A stretch of 64,000 nucleotides of DNA from Bradyrhizobium sp. AUGA SZCCT0176 (GCF_018130145.1 NZ_JAFCMB010000002.1:248001-312000); one strand, 5' to 3'; positions 7,718 through 17,583 are shown, numbered from the stretch's first letter. Notes: generated by a model not told the origin, from the sequence alone. Translations and numbers: made by a program.

Positions 7718-10264
7718 CTAGAACCGCGCCGAAAGCACCAGATAGGCCGCGCGGCCAGGCGCTTCCAGCACGAACGGTGCTGCGCTCTGATACAGCGCGT
7801 CGTAGTAGCGCTTGTCGAAGATGTTGTTGACGAACAGTTTGACCTTCCAGTTCTGGTTGATCTTCGCTTCGGCAAAGGTGTCGAAACGCCAGTAGCTCGG
7901 GATCGACGTGCCCTGGTTGGCGGCCAGCAAGGTGCCGCCGTAGATCTCCGAGCGGTACACCGCCTGTCCGCCGAGCTCCCAGACGTCCGTGAGCTGGTAT
8001 TTGGTCAGCAGGCTGAAGGACTGGTGCGCGACGTTGGCAAGCTTCAGTCCGACGTTGGTGGGGAACAGCACCGTGTTGGGTGACGGCGCCAGCGACTTCG
8101 TGACCTCCGACTGCATCAGCACGAGCCCGCCGAACACGCTCCACTTGTCGGTGATCTTGCCGCCCACCCCGAGATCGATGCCGCGGATGCGGTAAGCGGC
8201 ACCGGCCGTGATACAGGAAATGTTGCCCGTCGTACCGGTCGGATAGACACACCCAAGCGCGGTCGCGGTGCTGGCGCTGCTCACATTCTGCGCTTCGCGG
8301 GCGTTTTCCTTCTCGGTCTGGAACAGCGCCGCGGTCACCAGCAGGCGGCGATCGAACAGCTCCCATTTGGTTCCGATTTCGAAGGCCTTGTTCTTTTCCG
8401 GTCCGAAGATCTGGGTATTGCCACCGGGCAGGACCGGATTGATGCCGCCATAGGCCGTGCTGGTGCCGTCGAACTCGGCGCCGACGGGGTTCGCCGAGGT
8501 CGCGTAAGCCACATAGACGCTGCCGTTCGGCAACGGCTTCAGCGTGACACCGAGGTTGAAGTTGGGAATCTGGAAATCCGCCGACTGCTGGCCGAAGGCA
8601 CTATTTGCCCCGTATCCTGACGTCTTGATGCTGTAGTCATCGTAGCGGAAACCACCGTTGACGATCACGAGGTCGCGGTAATTGGCGGAATCCATGACAT
8701 ATCCGCTCGTGGTGTCGATCGCGACCTTTGTCGGGAATCCCGAAAGCGACGGGATTCCGTGAGGCAAATTCGTGTTTTGAGGATAGAAGACGCTGGTGTT
8801 CGTTGGCGAGCCAGACGGGCTTACAGGAATTCCGTTTGCCTCCGAGGTAAGCCCCAAATACTTGTCGATCGACGTTCTTTCACGAGCGACTTCAATACCC
8901 GCCAGCACAGTATGTTTGAACCCGACCGCATCCTGGAATTTGTAGATCGCTTCCGTCTGGTTGGCGAGCACGTCGGTGATCTGAAAACGGCTCTGCGGGT
9001 TGGACGTCAGCGTCGAAGCCGAGAGCGGGTTGGCTAGTACTGGCGATTCCGGCAGCGTTCCGATGTAATTCTGGGTCGAGCTAGACGCGCGGAACTTGTT
9101 ACTGATCATCAGGTCGGGCGTGATCTGAACCTCGGCGTTGATCGTGCCGATGTCCTGGCCGGTCCTGTAGAAGTCGCGGTTGATCGCTCCGTACCAGTTG
9201 TTGCGATTGACGCCGAAATCCGTGAACGGGCCGCCGGCCGTGGTGGCCGTGCTCGGCCGGTAGTAAGGCACGCCGAAATCGGGGATACCGGTCAGCTCGG
9301 TATGGATATAGTTGCCGGTGACCTTCACCGCATCGACCGGCTTCCAGGTTGCCGCGACAAAGCCGCCATTGCGGTTATCGGTGACGTAGCTGCGGCCGGC
9401 GACGTCCGCGTCTTGGAACAGCCCGCCAGCACGAAGCGCCAGCGTCGGGCTGATCACCTGGTTGAGGTCGAGCGTCACCCGCTTGGCGTGGTCGGTGCCG
9501 AACGTGGTGTCCATGTTGTAGAAGCTTTTCTCAGTGGTCGCCTGCTTGGTCACGATGTTGATCGCGCCGCCGGTCGTACCACGGCCGGCAAAGGACGAAC
9601 CGGGTCCGCGGAGAATCTCGACCTGCTCGGTGAAGAAATTCTCGCGGACGCTGACGCCGGAGTCGCGCACGCCGTCGATGAATATGTCGTTGCGAGCGTC
9701 GAAGCCGCGGATGAAGAAGCGGTCGCCGAAGGCGTTGCCGCCCTCGCCCGTGCCCAGCGTCACGCCCGCGGTGCTCAGGATCGCCTGCTTGAGCGTGGTG
9801 GCGTTCTTGTCTTCCAGCACTTCCTTTGTCAGCACTGTGATCGTCTTTGGCGTATTGAGGATCGGCTCGGGAAACTTGCCTGACGCCTGCACCCGGGTGG
9901 CCATGTAGGGCGCATCCGGATTTGCATAGGGATTGCGGTCCGCGCGCAAGCCACCGGCATTGGGGAACGGTACCGCCGCAGCCGCCGTGGGCTGCGCGCG
10001 GCGCGCCGCACGCCGCAGCGCCGAACGGGCACGGAGTTGGTCCGCCGAAGGTTTCGCAGCAGCAGGACGCGGGCGAGCGACCGGGGCATCGACCGTCACC
10101 GGCGGGAGGCTGGATTGCTGGGCTTCGGCGCCGGAGAACGAAGCAACGGCGATCAGACCCGCGACCGCCGTGACCGTCTTGCCGGAATTGTTTTCGATGG
10201 TTTGATTGGCCGAGTTGATCGCCGCCCCGAAACGCAGCGATTTCGGTGCTTTAGCTTTGTTCAT
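7718..10264 (-). CDS. TonB-dependent siderophore receptor, Fiu/PiuA-like
   Basis: An 848-residue outer-membrane receptor. It has an export signal with hydrophobic core VTAVAGLIAVASFSGAEA, a Pro-rich stretch, and a plug domain containing RGFDARNDIFIDGVRD and VEILRGPGSSFAGRGT, which is typical of catecholate siderophore receptors. A C-terminal 22-strand barrel follows, ending in the terminal aromatic motif YLVLSARF. It imports a ferric siderophore using TonB-ExbBD. I chose ATG 10264, which has AGGGG upstream, over a TTG at 10300. Pairing with piuC supports a Fiu/PiuA-type xenosiderophore receptor. Irr-like elements upstream suggest iron or heme control. No siderophore biosynthesis genes are visible, so the ligand may come from other organisms. 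Confidence 0.9.
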   Translation of the reverse strand: MNKAKAPKSLRFGAAINSANQTIENNSGKTVTAVAGLIAVASFSGAEAQQSSLPPVTVDAPVARPRPAAAKPSADQLRARSALRRAARRAQPTAAAAVPFPNAGGLRADRNPYANPDAPYMATRVQASGKFPEPILNTPKTITVLTKEVLEDKNATTLKQAILSTAGVTLGTGEGGNAFGDRFFIRGFDARNDIFIDGVRDSGVSVRENFFTEQVEILRGPGSSFAGRGTTGGAINIVTKQATTEKSFYNMDTTFGTDHAKRVTLDLNQVISPTLALRAGGLFQDADVAGRSYVTDNRNGGFVAATWKPVDAVKVTGNYIHTELTGIPDFGVPYYRPSTATTAGGPFTDFGVNRNNWYGAINRDFYRTGQDIGTINAEVQITPDLMISNKFRASSSTQNYIGTLPESPVLANPLSASTLTSNPQSRFQITDVLANQTEAIYKFQDAVGFKHTVLAGIEVARERTSIDKYLGLTSEANGIPVSPSGSPTNTSVFYPQNTNLPHGIPSLSGFPTKVAIDTTSGYVMDSANYRDLVIVNGGFRYDDYSIKTSGYGANSAFGQQSADFQIPNFNLGVTLKPLPNGSVYVAYATSANPVGAEFDGTSTAYGGINPVLPGGNTQIFGPEKNKAFEIGTKWELFDRRLLVTAALFQTEKENAREAQNVSSASTATALGCVYPTGTTGNISCITAGAAYRIRGIDLGVGGKITDKWSVFGGLVLMQSEVTKSLAPSPNTVLFPTNVGLKLANVAHQSFSLLTKYQLTDVWELGGQAVYRSEIYGGTLLAANQGTSIPSYWRFDTFAEAKINQNWKVKLFVNNIFDKRYYDALYQSAAPFVLEAPGRAAYLVLSARF

Positions 10265-10405
10265 GAAACGCGCCCCTGAAAAACTTTGGTTCGTGCGCAA
10301 TTTTGACGCGCGACGATCCGTCCCATTGTGGTGCTATCCAGTGGGGAATTTCCGGTCAATGCGATTACGGCAACAGAGTGCTTGAATCGATCGAGTTAAA
10401 AGTAA

Positions 10406-10457
10406 TTCTAATCTGTAGTTTGAAACCGTTCTAAACTGAGATTTGAAGCGTTCTAAA
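10406..10457. promoter_or_regulatory. Tandem Irr-box (ICE)-like elements upstream of the siderophore receptor
   Basis: The word TTCTAA(A) occurs at 10406, 10429 and 10451, that is every 22-23 bases. The last two lie in near-palindromes: TTTGAAACC-GTTCTAAA at 10419-10435 and TTTGAAGC-GTTCTAAA at 10442-10457. Each is close to the rhizobial iron control element TTTAGAAC-N-GTTCTAAA bound by Irr, as I recall it. They stand 140-195 bases upstream of the receptor start. The surrounding 10265-10524 gap is AT-rich and otherwise empty. Confidence 0.55.
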
Positions 10458-10524
10458 ATGATGCAGATAGCGGCTTGAAAAAATGGTGGCTTGGAAATCA
10501 GGCCTCCTCTCATTTCTGTTTTGA

Positions 10525-10764
10525 TCAATCCGAAGTCGGCGGCTTCATCAGCGAAAACAACTCATCGACCTTCGCCTGCGCGACCTGTCGTACCCGCTCG
10601 GTGTTTTCCATCCCGGCGATGTTGACGCCCTTGACCACCGCTTTGATCTCGTCGCGGAAGTCGGTGAGAAACCGCAACGGATCGGGCGAGCTGTTGGCGA
10701 CGCGCGCGATCAATCCCGTGACCAGGATCTCGCAGGCCATCATACGTCCGTTCAACTCATCCAT
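10525..10764 (-). CDS. Small conserved-looking hypothetical protein
   Basis: A 79-residue soluble protein starting MDELNGRMMACEILVTG and ending FSLMKPPTSD, with no signal peptide, membrane segment or known motif. It is predicted to be largely helical. The ATG at 10764 has GGGAG six bases upstream, much better than the in-frame ATG at 10845, so I use the shorter form. It is read toward the iron operon, but 260 bases and the ICE-like elements separate them, so it is probably a separate unit. I do not recognise the family. Confidence 0.55.
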   Translation of the reverse strand: MDELNGRMMACEILVTGLIARVANSSPDPLRFLTDFRDEIKAVVKGVNIAGMENTERVRQVAQAKVDELFSLMKPPTSD

Positions 10765-11170
10765 CACTTGCTCCCGATGTCGCAACGTTGCTCGCGCGCT
10801 ATGGACGACATCCAATCGTGTTTCAACCATTTCGAAATGACGCAACCAAAAGAGGTGCGGGAGCTCGACGAGCCGTCGATCGCGTCGCGCGAGGCGTTGA
10901 GGCGATGTTGTCCGGCTTCAACAGAACTCGTCTCGCCACGACGTTTGTTGATGCATTCATCCACCGCGATGCGGCGCGCGAACGCCCGGCGAGTTGCGCA
11001 ATCGGCAGGCATTGCGAAGCAACATTCTCGATCAAGCTGCGAGGCTTCAAACCTTTCCAATTGTTTAGGATTCTTCAAGTCTTAGTGTGTTTACAGCCAA
11101 ACGGCGCGCATATTACACCGGTCTTCGCTGGGGACTCGTTTGAATACCCTCCCGAACCCAAGAAGCCTGC
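10765..11170. other. Intergenic region between the small gene and the RND operon
   Basis: Several overlapping frames exist on both strands but none has a convincing start or protein-like composition. The promoter of the RND operon should lie near 11080-11150, where the sequence becomes AT-richer; I cannot define it. Confidence 0.35.
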
Positions 11171-12340
11171 ATGTCCAAATCGCGCGCGATCCGTCTGTTA
11201 TTGCTGATCGGTGCAATGGCCGGGCTCGGCTATTTCGGCTGGCAGCGCTTCCATGGCGAAAACCACGCCGCGCAGGCTGCCAGTTCCCAGCAGCGCGTAC
11301 CGGCCCGCGTCGCCGTCAAGACTGCAGCCGTCGAGAAGGCCGATTTCCCGGTCTATCTGACCGGCCTCGGCACGGTGCAAGGCTTTAATACTGTCCTGGT
11401 CCGCACCCGCGTCGATGGCCAGATCAACCGGATCGCCTTCCAGGAAGGTCAGTTCGTCAAGCAGGGCGATACGCTGGTCGAGATCGATCCGCGGCCGTTC
11501 CAGGCGACGCTCGATCAGGCCAAGGCCAAGAAAGCCCAGGACGAAGCCAATCTCGCCAACGCCAGTCTCGATTTGCAGCGCTTTACCAAGCTCGGCGAAT
11601 TCGCAACCCGGCAGCAAACCGATACCCAGCGCTCCACCGTCGCGCAGCTGACGGCGCAGATCGAGGCCGACGCGGCGGCGATTTTCAATGCGCAAACCCA
11701 GCTCGACTACGCCACCATCAAGGCGCCGATCTCCGGGGTTGCGGGCCTGCGCCAGGTCGATGTCGGCAATATCGTCAATGCCGCAACCCAGACCGGCATT
11801 GTGACCATCGCGCAGATCGAACCGATCGCCGTGATCTTCACGGCCCCCGAAGATCAACTGCCCGATATCAGGGCTGCACTTGCGGTGGCGCCGCCGGAGA
11901 CGATCGCGCTGTCAACCGACGGCAAGCGGGTGCTGTCGACGGGAACGCTGGCGCTGATCAACAACCAGGTCGACACCACGAGCGGCACGATCCGGCTCAA
12001 GGCGCTGTTCGACAACAAGGACCATGCGCTGTGGCCGGGCCAGTCGGTTTCGACCCGGCTTTTGATTGCGACGCTGAAGGACGCCACCGTGGTGCCCGAC
12101 GATGCGGTTCAGCATGGGTCCGACGGCCTCTACGCGTTCACGGTCGACCAGGACAACAAGGCCGCCCTGCGCAAGATCAAGGTGACGCGGTCGATCGACG
12201 GGCGCTCCGTGATCGATGAGGGATTGTCGCCCGGCGAGCAGGTGATCACGGCTGGCCAATACAAGGTTCAGCCGGGCACGCTGGTTTCGACCGCGGTCGC
12301 AAGTTCGGATCCGGTGCCGGCCAAGGTCGGCCGAAAATGA
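11171..12340 (+). CDS. RND efflux periplasmic adaptor subunit (membrane fusion protein)
   Basis: A 389-residue MdtA/MexE-like adaptor. It has an N-terminal signal-anchor (IRLLLLIGAMAGLGYFGW), a lipoyl-type half (VRTRVDGQINRIAFQEGQFVKQGD), a long alpha-hairpin (about residues 108-160), the second lipoyl half (IKAPISGVAGLRQVDVGNIV) and beta-barrel domains. It bridges the inner-membrane pump to an outer-membrane channel. It overlaps the pump gene by four bases (ATGA), so the two are translationally coupled. No outer-membrane factor is encoded here, so a TolC-like protein from elsewhere must complete the complex. Confidence 0.9.
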   Translation: MSKSRAIRLLLLIGAMAGLGYFGWQRFHGENHAAQAASSQQRVPARVAVKTAAVEKADFPVYLTGLGTVQGFNTVLVRTRVDGQINRIAFQEGQFVKQGDTLVEIDPRPFQATLDQAKAKKAQDEANLANASLDLQRFTKLGEFATRQQTDTQRSTVAQLTAQIEADAAAIFNAQTQLDYATIKAPISGVAGLRQVDVGNIVNAATQTGIVTIAQIEPIAVIFTAPEDQLPDIRAALAVAPPETIALSTDGKRVLSTGTLALINNQVDTTSGTIRLKALFDNKDHALWPGQSVSTRLLIATLKDATVVPDDAVQHGSDGLYAFTVDQDNKAALRKIKVTRSIDGRSVIDEGLSPGEQVITAGQYKVQPGTLVSTAVASSDPVPAKVGRK

Positions 12341-15300
12341 GCGGCGGAATCTCCGCGCCCTTCATTCGCTACCCCATCGGCACCTCGCTGATGATGGCCG
12401 GCATTCTGTTCATCGGTCTCGTCGCCTATCCGCTGTTGCCGGTGGCCCCCCTGCCGCAGGTCGATTTTCCGACCATCCAGGTCTCCGCCAGCCTGCCGGG
12501 CGGCAGTCCGGAGACCATGGCCTCGTCGGTGGCGCAGCCGCTGGAGCGCCAGCTCGCGCAAATTCCCGGCATCGCGCAGATGACCTCGACCAGCTATCTC
12601 GGCACGTCGGCGGTCACCATCCAGTTCGATCTCAACCGTTCGATCGATGGCGCCGCCAACGACGTGCAGGCCGCGATCAACGCCGCCGGCGGTCAATTGC
12701 CGAAGAACCTCCCCTCGCCGCCGACCTATCGCAAGGTCAACCCGGCGGACTCGCCGATCCTGCTGCTGTCGGCGACGTCGGATACGTTGCCGCTGACCAC
12801 CGTCAGCGACAGCGTCGACGCCCAGCTTGCGCAGCAGATCAGCCAGATTTCCGGCGTTGCGCAGGTCATCATCGGCGGGCAACAAAAGCCCGCGATCCGC
12901 ATCCAGATCGATCCCGCCAAGCTCGTCGCCAAGGGCCTGTCGATGGAGGACGTGCGCAGCCAGATCACGATCACCACCGTCGACAGCCCGAAGGGCAATA
13001 TCGACGGCGCCACCCGCGCCTACACCATCTACGCCAACGACCAGCTGCTCGATTCCAGGGACTGGAACGACGTCATCATCGCCTATCGCAATGGCGGACC
13101 GCTGCGGGTTCGCGATATCGGCCAGGCCGTCACCGGCCCGGAAGACGCCAAGCAGGCGGCCTGGGCCAACGGCAAACGCGGCGTGTTCCTCGTCGTGTTC
13201 AAGCAGCCCGGCGCCAACGTCATCGAGACCGTCGACAAGATCAAGGCGACGCTGCCGCGGCTGGTCGCGGCAATCCCGCCTGCGATCAAGATCGAGGTCA
13301 TCAGCGACCGCACCCAGACCATCCGCGCCGCGGTCGAGGACGTGCAATTCACGCTGCTTCTGACCATCGCGCTGGTGGTGATGGTGATCTTCATCTTCCT
13401 GCGCAGCTTCTGGGCAACGGTGATCCCGACCATCACGGTGCCGCTTGCCCTGCTCGGCGCCTGCGCGCTGATGTGGGTATTCGGCTATTCGCTCGACAAT
13501 CTGTCGCTGATGGCGCTCACCATCGCGGTCGGCTTCGTCGTCGACGACGCCATCGTGATGCTGGAGAACATCACCCGCTACATCGAGGAAGGCGAAAAGC
13601 CGATGGCCGCCGCCTTCAAGGGCGCCAGCGAAATCGGCTTCACCATCGTTTCGATCTCGATCTCGCTGGTCGCGGTGCTGATCCCGCTGCTGTTGATGGG
13701 CGGCATCATCGGCCGGCTGTTCCGCGAGTTCGCGGTCACGCTGGCGATGACGATCTTCGTATCGATGATCGTGTCGCTGACACTGACGCCGATGATGGCC
13801 TCACGCTTCCTCAGGTCGCATCATGAGACCAGGCATGGGCGCTTCTACCAATGGAGCGAAAGCGCGTTCGACGCCATGCTTCGCGCCTATGAGCGCGGCC
13901 TCGATTTGGCGCTGCGCTGGAAATTCACGACGCTGATGATCTTCTTCGCGACGCTCGGATTGTCGGTCTACCTGTTCGTGATCATCCCGAAAGGCTTCTT
14001 CCCGCAACAGGACGTCGGTCTGATCACCGCTACGTCCGAGGCCAGCCAGGATATTTCGTTCGCCGACATGAAGCGCCACCAGGAGGAGCTCGGCAAGATC
14101 GTGATGGCCGATCCCGATGTCGCGACCATCGCCATGAACATTGGCGGCAGCGGCAGGGCCGGCAATAACGGCAACATGTTCATCACGCTGAAGCCGCGCA
14201 ACGAGCGCAAGGCGTCAGCGCAGGAGATCATCGCGCGGCTGCGCCCCAAGCTGGAAAAGGTCGAGGGCGCCCGGCTCTATATGCAGGCGGCGCAGGACGT
14301 GCGGCTGGGCGGCCGGCCGACGCGAACCCAGTTCGAATTCACGCTGCAGGACGCCAATCTGGCCGAACTGAACGAATGGGCGCCGAAGATCCTGGCCAAG
14401 ATGCAGACGCTGCCCGAACTGCGCGACGTCGCGACCGACCAGCAGACCAATGGCACCACGGTGGAATTGAAGATCAATCGCGACACCGCCTCGCGCTACG
14501 GCATCCAGCCGCAATTGATCGACGACACGCTGTACGACGCCTTCGGCCAGCGCCAGGTGACGCAATACTTCACGCAGCTCAACAGCTATCACGTGATCCT
14601 CGAGGTGCTGCCGGAACTGCAGGGCAGCATCGACACCCTGAACAAGATCTATGTGAAATCCCCGACCACCGGCGACCAGGTGCCGCTATCGACCTTCGCG
14701 AAATGGACCAGCGTGCCGGTGCGGCCGCTGTCGATCAGCCACCAGGGCCAGTTCCCGGCGATCACGATCAGCTTCAATCTCGGCCAGGGCGTGGCGCTGG
14801 GCCAGGCGACCAGCGCCGTCCAGAAGGCGATGGTCGAGATCGGCGCGCCGACGACGCTCAACTCGAGTTTCCAGGGCACCGCGCAGGCCTTCCAGCAATC
14901 GCTCGGCACCGTGCCGCTGCTGATCCTCGCGGCCCTCGTGGTCGTCTATTTGATCCTCGGCATTCTCTATGAAAGCTACATCCACCCGATCACGATCCTG
15001 TCCACGCTGCCCTCGGCCGGCGTCGGTGCACTGGCGATCCTGATGCTGTTCGGATTCGATTTCAGCCTGATCGCGCTGATCGGCATCGTGCTGTTGATCG
15101 GCATCGTGAAAAAGAACGGCATCATGATGGTCGATTTCGCGATCTCGGCCGAGCGCGACGAGCAGCTGGAGCCCGAGGCCGCGATCCGAAAGGCGGCGCT
15201 GCTGCGTTTCCGCCCGATCATGATGACGACGATGGCCGCCCTGCTCGGCGGCGTGCCGCTGATGCTCGGCACCGGTACCGGATCGGAAATCCGCCAGCCG

Positions 15301-15483
15301 CTCGGCTATGCCATGGTCGGCGGCCTCATCGTCAGCCAGGCGCTGACGCTGTTCACGACGCCGGTGATCTATCTCTATCTCGACCGGCTCTCGAACGCGT
15401 TTGCGCGCTGGGGGCGACCGGCGCATCCCGATCGCGAAGCCGATCCGGAACAACAGGGCGCGGTCAAGCAAGCCGCCGAGTGA
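12337..15483 (+). CDS. RND multidrug efflux permease, MdtB/MdtC-like
   Basis: A 1048-residue proton-driven RND transporter with the duplicated six-helix plus large periplasmic loop architecture. The N-terminus, FIRYPIGTSLMMAGILFIGL and VAPLPQVDFPTIQVSASLPG, is typical of the MdtBC/MuxBC branch rather than AcrB. TM4 holds the essential Asp pair (GFVVDDAIVMLEN), and TM10 holds the partner Lys in GIVKKNGIMMVDF. The length is normal for the family. Likely substrates are amphipathic drugs, bile-salt-like or plant compounds; this is not readable from sequence. A single pump gene rather than an MdtB/MdtC pair implies a homotrimer. Confidence 0.92.
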   Translation: MSGGISAPFIRYPIGTSLMMAGILFIGLVAYPLLPVAPLPQVDFPTIQVSASLPGGSPETMASSVAQPLERQLAQIPGIAQMTSTSYLGTSAVTIQFDLNRSIDGAANDVQAAINAAGGQLPKNLPSPPTYRKVNPADSPILLLSATSDTLPLTTVSDSVDAQLAQQISQISGVAQVIIGGQQKPAIRIQIDPAKLVAKGLSMEDVRSQITITTVDSPKGNIDGATRAYTIYANDQLLDSRDWNDVIIAYRNGGPLRVRDIGQAVTGPEDAKQAAWANGKRGVFLVVFKQPGANVIETVDKIKATLPRLVAAIPPAIKIEVISDRTQTIRAAVEDVQFTLLLTIALVVMVIFIFLRSFWATVIPTITVPLALLGACALMWVFGYSLDNLSLMALTIAVGFVVDDAIVMLENITRYIEEGEKPMAAAFKGASEIGFTIVSISISLVAVLIPLLLMGGIIGRLFREFAVTLAMTIFVSMIVSLTLTPMMASRFLRSHHETRHGRFYQWSESAFDAMLRAYERGLDLALRWKFTTLMIFFATLGLSVYLFVIIPKGFFPQQDVGLITATSEASQDISFADMKRHQEELGKIVMADPDVATIAMNIGGSGRAGNNGNMFITLKPRNERKASAQEIIARLRPKLEKVEGARLYMQAAQDVRLGGRPTRTQFEFTLQDANLAELNEWAPKILAKMQTLPELRDVATDQQTNGTTVELKINRDTASRYGIQPQLIDDTLYDAFGQRQVTQYFTQLNSYHVILEVLPELQGSIDTLNKIYVKSPTTGDQVPLSTFAKWTSVPVRPLSISHQGQFPAITISFNLGQGVALGQATSAVQKAMVEIGAPTTLNSSFQGTAQAFQQSLGTVPLLILAALVVVYLILGILYESYIHPITILSTLPSAGVGALAILMLFGFDFSLIALIGIVLLIGIVKKNGIMMVDFAISAERDEQLEPEAAIRKAALLRFRPIMMTTMAALLGGVPLMLGTGTGSEIRQPLGYAMVGGLIVSQALTLFTTPVIYLYLDRLSNAFARWGRPAHPDREADPEQQGAVKQAAE

Positions 15484-15608
15484 ACTGGCTTTGCGCGTGA
15501 TGGATTGCCAGTGATTTAACCCTGCAGGCGATCTGGCCTGGCGAGTTACTTGACTTTGAGCGTCCGACGGCACATCCGAGAGCGACATATTTCGGAGCCG
15601 GATCCACA

Positions 15609-16187
15609 GTGAAAATTTCAGCAACGCTCGCATTCGTCGTCGCCGTTACGTTTGCCTCGCCCGGCTTCGCCCAGGCGCCGCAGGCACCCAAGGCCAAGGC
15701 GGGGCCGCGTGCAGCCCAGGCCACGCCGTCGCCGACGCCGGCCCCGCAGGCCGATGCTGCGCCGGCCAACACCCCCGCCCCTCCCGGCTGGGTCGCGCGC
15801 TGCTCCAGCCCAAGCCGCGACGCGCCGCTCGAATGCGCGGTCGAACAGACAGCGGTCCTCACCAAGACCGGACAGGTGATCGTGCTGCTCAACATCCGGG
15901 TCGCCGGCGACACCCGTCAGCCGATGGCCATCATCCAGCTGCCGCTCGGATTGAACCTGCCGGCGGGCGCCAAGCTCCAGGTCGACGACGGCAAGGTTTC
16001 GGATTTGCAGATCCAGACCTGCGAGCAGCGCGGCTGCTACGCCAACAGCCCGATCCCGGCGGATATGCTGGCGGCGATGAAATCCGGCAAGCAGCTGAAA
16101 GTGTCGTTCCAGAACATGGCCAAGGAAAGCATCACCATTCCGATGCCGCTCGCCGACTTCGCCTCGGCCTACGACAAGATCAAGTAA
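15609..16187 (+). CDS. Invasion-associated locus B (IalB) family protein
   Basis: A 192-residue exported protein. It has a signal peptide (MKISATLAFVVAVTFASPGFAQ), a Pro/Ala/Lys-rich linker to about residue 58, then the IalB-like domain with WVARCSSPSRDAPLECAV, a hydrophobic strand GQVIVLLNIRV and a Cys pair in CEQRGCYA. The four Cys probably form disulfides. The family is common in alphaproteobacteria and periplasmic; in Bartonella it is linked to erythrocyte invasion, but in soil bacteria its role is unknown. The start is GTG, with GGAG 11 bases upstream. It is a single gene following the RND operon after 125 bases. Confidence 0.8.
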   Translation: MKISATLAFVVAVTFASPGFAQAPQAPKAKAGPRAAQATPSPTPAPQADAAPANTPAPPGWVARCSSPSRDAPLECAVEQTAVLTKTGQVIVLLNIRVAGDTRQPMAIIQLPLGLNLPAGAKLQVDDGKVSDLQIQTCEQRGCYANSPIPADMLAAMKSGKQLKVSFQNMAKESITIPMPLADFASAYDKIK

Positions 16188-16209
16188 CGGCGCGCGTCGG
16201 CTGCTCTGC

Positions 16210-16953
16210 TCAGGCGACGGCCCCAGACAGCGGCAACTCCGCTTTCACGGCCACATAGACGGTGTTGCTGGCATCGTGATCCCCGCGCCAATTGTCGAAG
16301 GTCACGACATGGGTTGTCGAGGTCGCAAAGGCGCCGGCCAGCACGCGTTCGAACGCATCGTCCGGTGGATCGTTCGACCACAGCGCGAACACGCCGCCCG
16401 GCTGAAGATGGCCGGCAAGCCGCGCCAGCCCTTCCGGCTCGTACAGCGCGGCGTGCCGCGGATGCAGCAGCTTGCGCGGCGAGTGATCGATATCGACCAG
16501 CACCGCATCGAAACGGCGCCCCTGTGAACGCGCGTCGAACCCTTCGGCGGAGGCCGACATCGCAAAGAAATCGCCATGGGCAAGGCGGCAGCGCGGATCG
16601 CCGGTGAGTTCCTTGCCGAGCGGCAGCAATCCCTGCTCGTGCCATTCGATCACCTCCGAAAGCGCATCGACCACGATCAACGATCGCACGCCGGCGTTTT
16701 CGAGCACCGCGCGTGCGGTGTAGCCGAGCCCGAGGCCACCGACCACCACGTCCAGATCCGCGCGATCGAGCGCCGCGAGGCCAAGCCGAGCCAGTTCGAT
16801 CTCGGCCAACGTGAACTGGCTCGACATCAGAAACTCGTCGCCGAGCTTGATTTCGTAGACATCGACGTCGGACATCGGCCGCCGCCGGCGCCGCAGGCTG
16901 AGCACGCCCATCGGCGTCGGGCGGAAGTCCAGTTCTTCGAATGAAAGGCTCAT
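16210..16953 (-). CDS. Spermidine-synthase-like SAM-fold protein
   Basis: A 247-residue protein with the Rossmann features of the spermidine/spermine synthase family: the nucleotide loop VVGGLGLGYTARAVLE, the acidic strand end VVDALSEVIEW, the LAHGDFF motif and FDAVLVDIDHSPRKLLH. Such proteins may be aminopropyltransferases or small-molecule methyltransferases; true polyamine synthase activity is not assured. I use ATG 16953 with AGGGG upstream. The frame open to 17181 would add 76 Arg-rich residues and run almost to the tRNA, which is unlikely. It is convergent with the IalB gene, 22 bases apart. Confidence 0.7.
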   Translation of the reverse strand: MSLSFEELDFRPTPMGVLSLRRRRRPMSDVDVYEIKLGDEFLMSSQFTLAEIELARLGLAALDRADLDVVVGGLGLGYTARAVLENAGVRSLIVVDALSEVIEWHEQGLLPLGKELTGDPRCRLAHGDFFAMSASAEGFDARSQGRRFDAVLVDIDHSPRKLLHPRHAALYEPEGLARLAGHLQPGGVFALWSNDPPDDAFERVLAGAFATSTTHVVTFDNWRGDHDASNTVYVAVKAELPLSGAVA

Positions 16954-17155
16954 CGGCCAAGGCCCCTGACTGCGGCGCGACCGCGCCGTAAATGACCCGA
17001 TTTGGCGGGCCCCCATTGCAACAACGCCCTCCCCGCGCGCTTGCCAAGGGCGCAAGGTAGCGAGTAGAAGGGCGCCAGTTCGCCGGATTCTCAGGATCCG
17101 GACGCGAGCAATTGCCGACCGGCTCACTAAGCCTTTGATGTCGCTAGGCAATTCT

Positions 17156-17229
17156 TGGGGAATGGTGTAACGGTAGCACAACAGACTCTGACTCTGTTTG
17201 TCTAGGTTCGAATCCTAGTTCCCCAGCCA
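17156..17229 (+). tRNA. tRNA-Gln (anticodon CTG)
   Basis: The acceptor arms TGGGGAA (17156-17162) and TTCCCCA (17219-17225) pair perfectly, with G discriminator and encoded CCA at 17227-17229. The anticodon arm ACAGA-CTCTGAC-TCTGT presents CTG in the loop, and GGTTCGAATCC forms the T arm. The 5-prime TGGGG acceptor and the anticodon identify glutamine. Confidence 0.95.
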
Positions 17230-17583
17230 ATTTGGATGCTCAGACGTATTTTACCCGTTTATCCCCTAGCCGCCGCGAGGGGGCTGTTTCCGCAAGCAAA
17301 TCGAAGGCTGACGGACCGTCGCCGATAGCTCCTCGCCCTTCTACGTCGAACCAGCGGGGACAAATTCCAAAAGCCGCCTCTCTTCGCGCGCGACGTTCAC
17401 CCTAAACAACCTCTCTGCCTTGCAGGCCAGGTCGAACACCTTCCTCTAGGTCGCCAATGCGTCGAAACCTGAAGCCGCCCGGACTCCGCCTGTAGCACGA
17501 GGCAGGTTGCACACGCCAAGCGAGTATGCATAATAAGGTTGAAGTTCGAGCTATTGCACGTTTAGTTTGAGGGGTAATCGGTC
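17230..17583. other. Region between tRNA-Gln and the CxxCH protein gene
   Basis: No gene is seen. I looked for an integrase remnant or a repeat of the tRNA 3-prime end, because tRNA genes are common island insertion sites, and found neither. The base composition falls from about 17500 onward. Confidence 0.35.

Noticed and set aside
17156..17583. tRNA-Gln as attachment site of a genomic island
   Set aside because: No integrase gene and no copy of the tRNA 3-prime end were found downstream in the window. Composition alone is suggestive but not enough.
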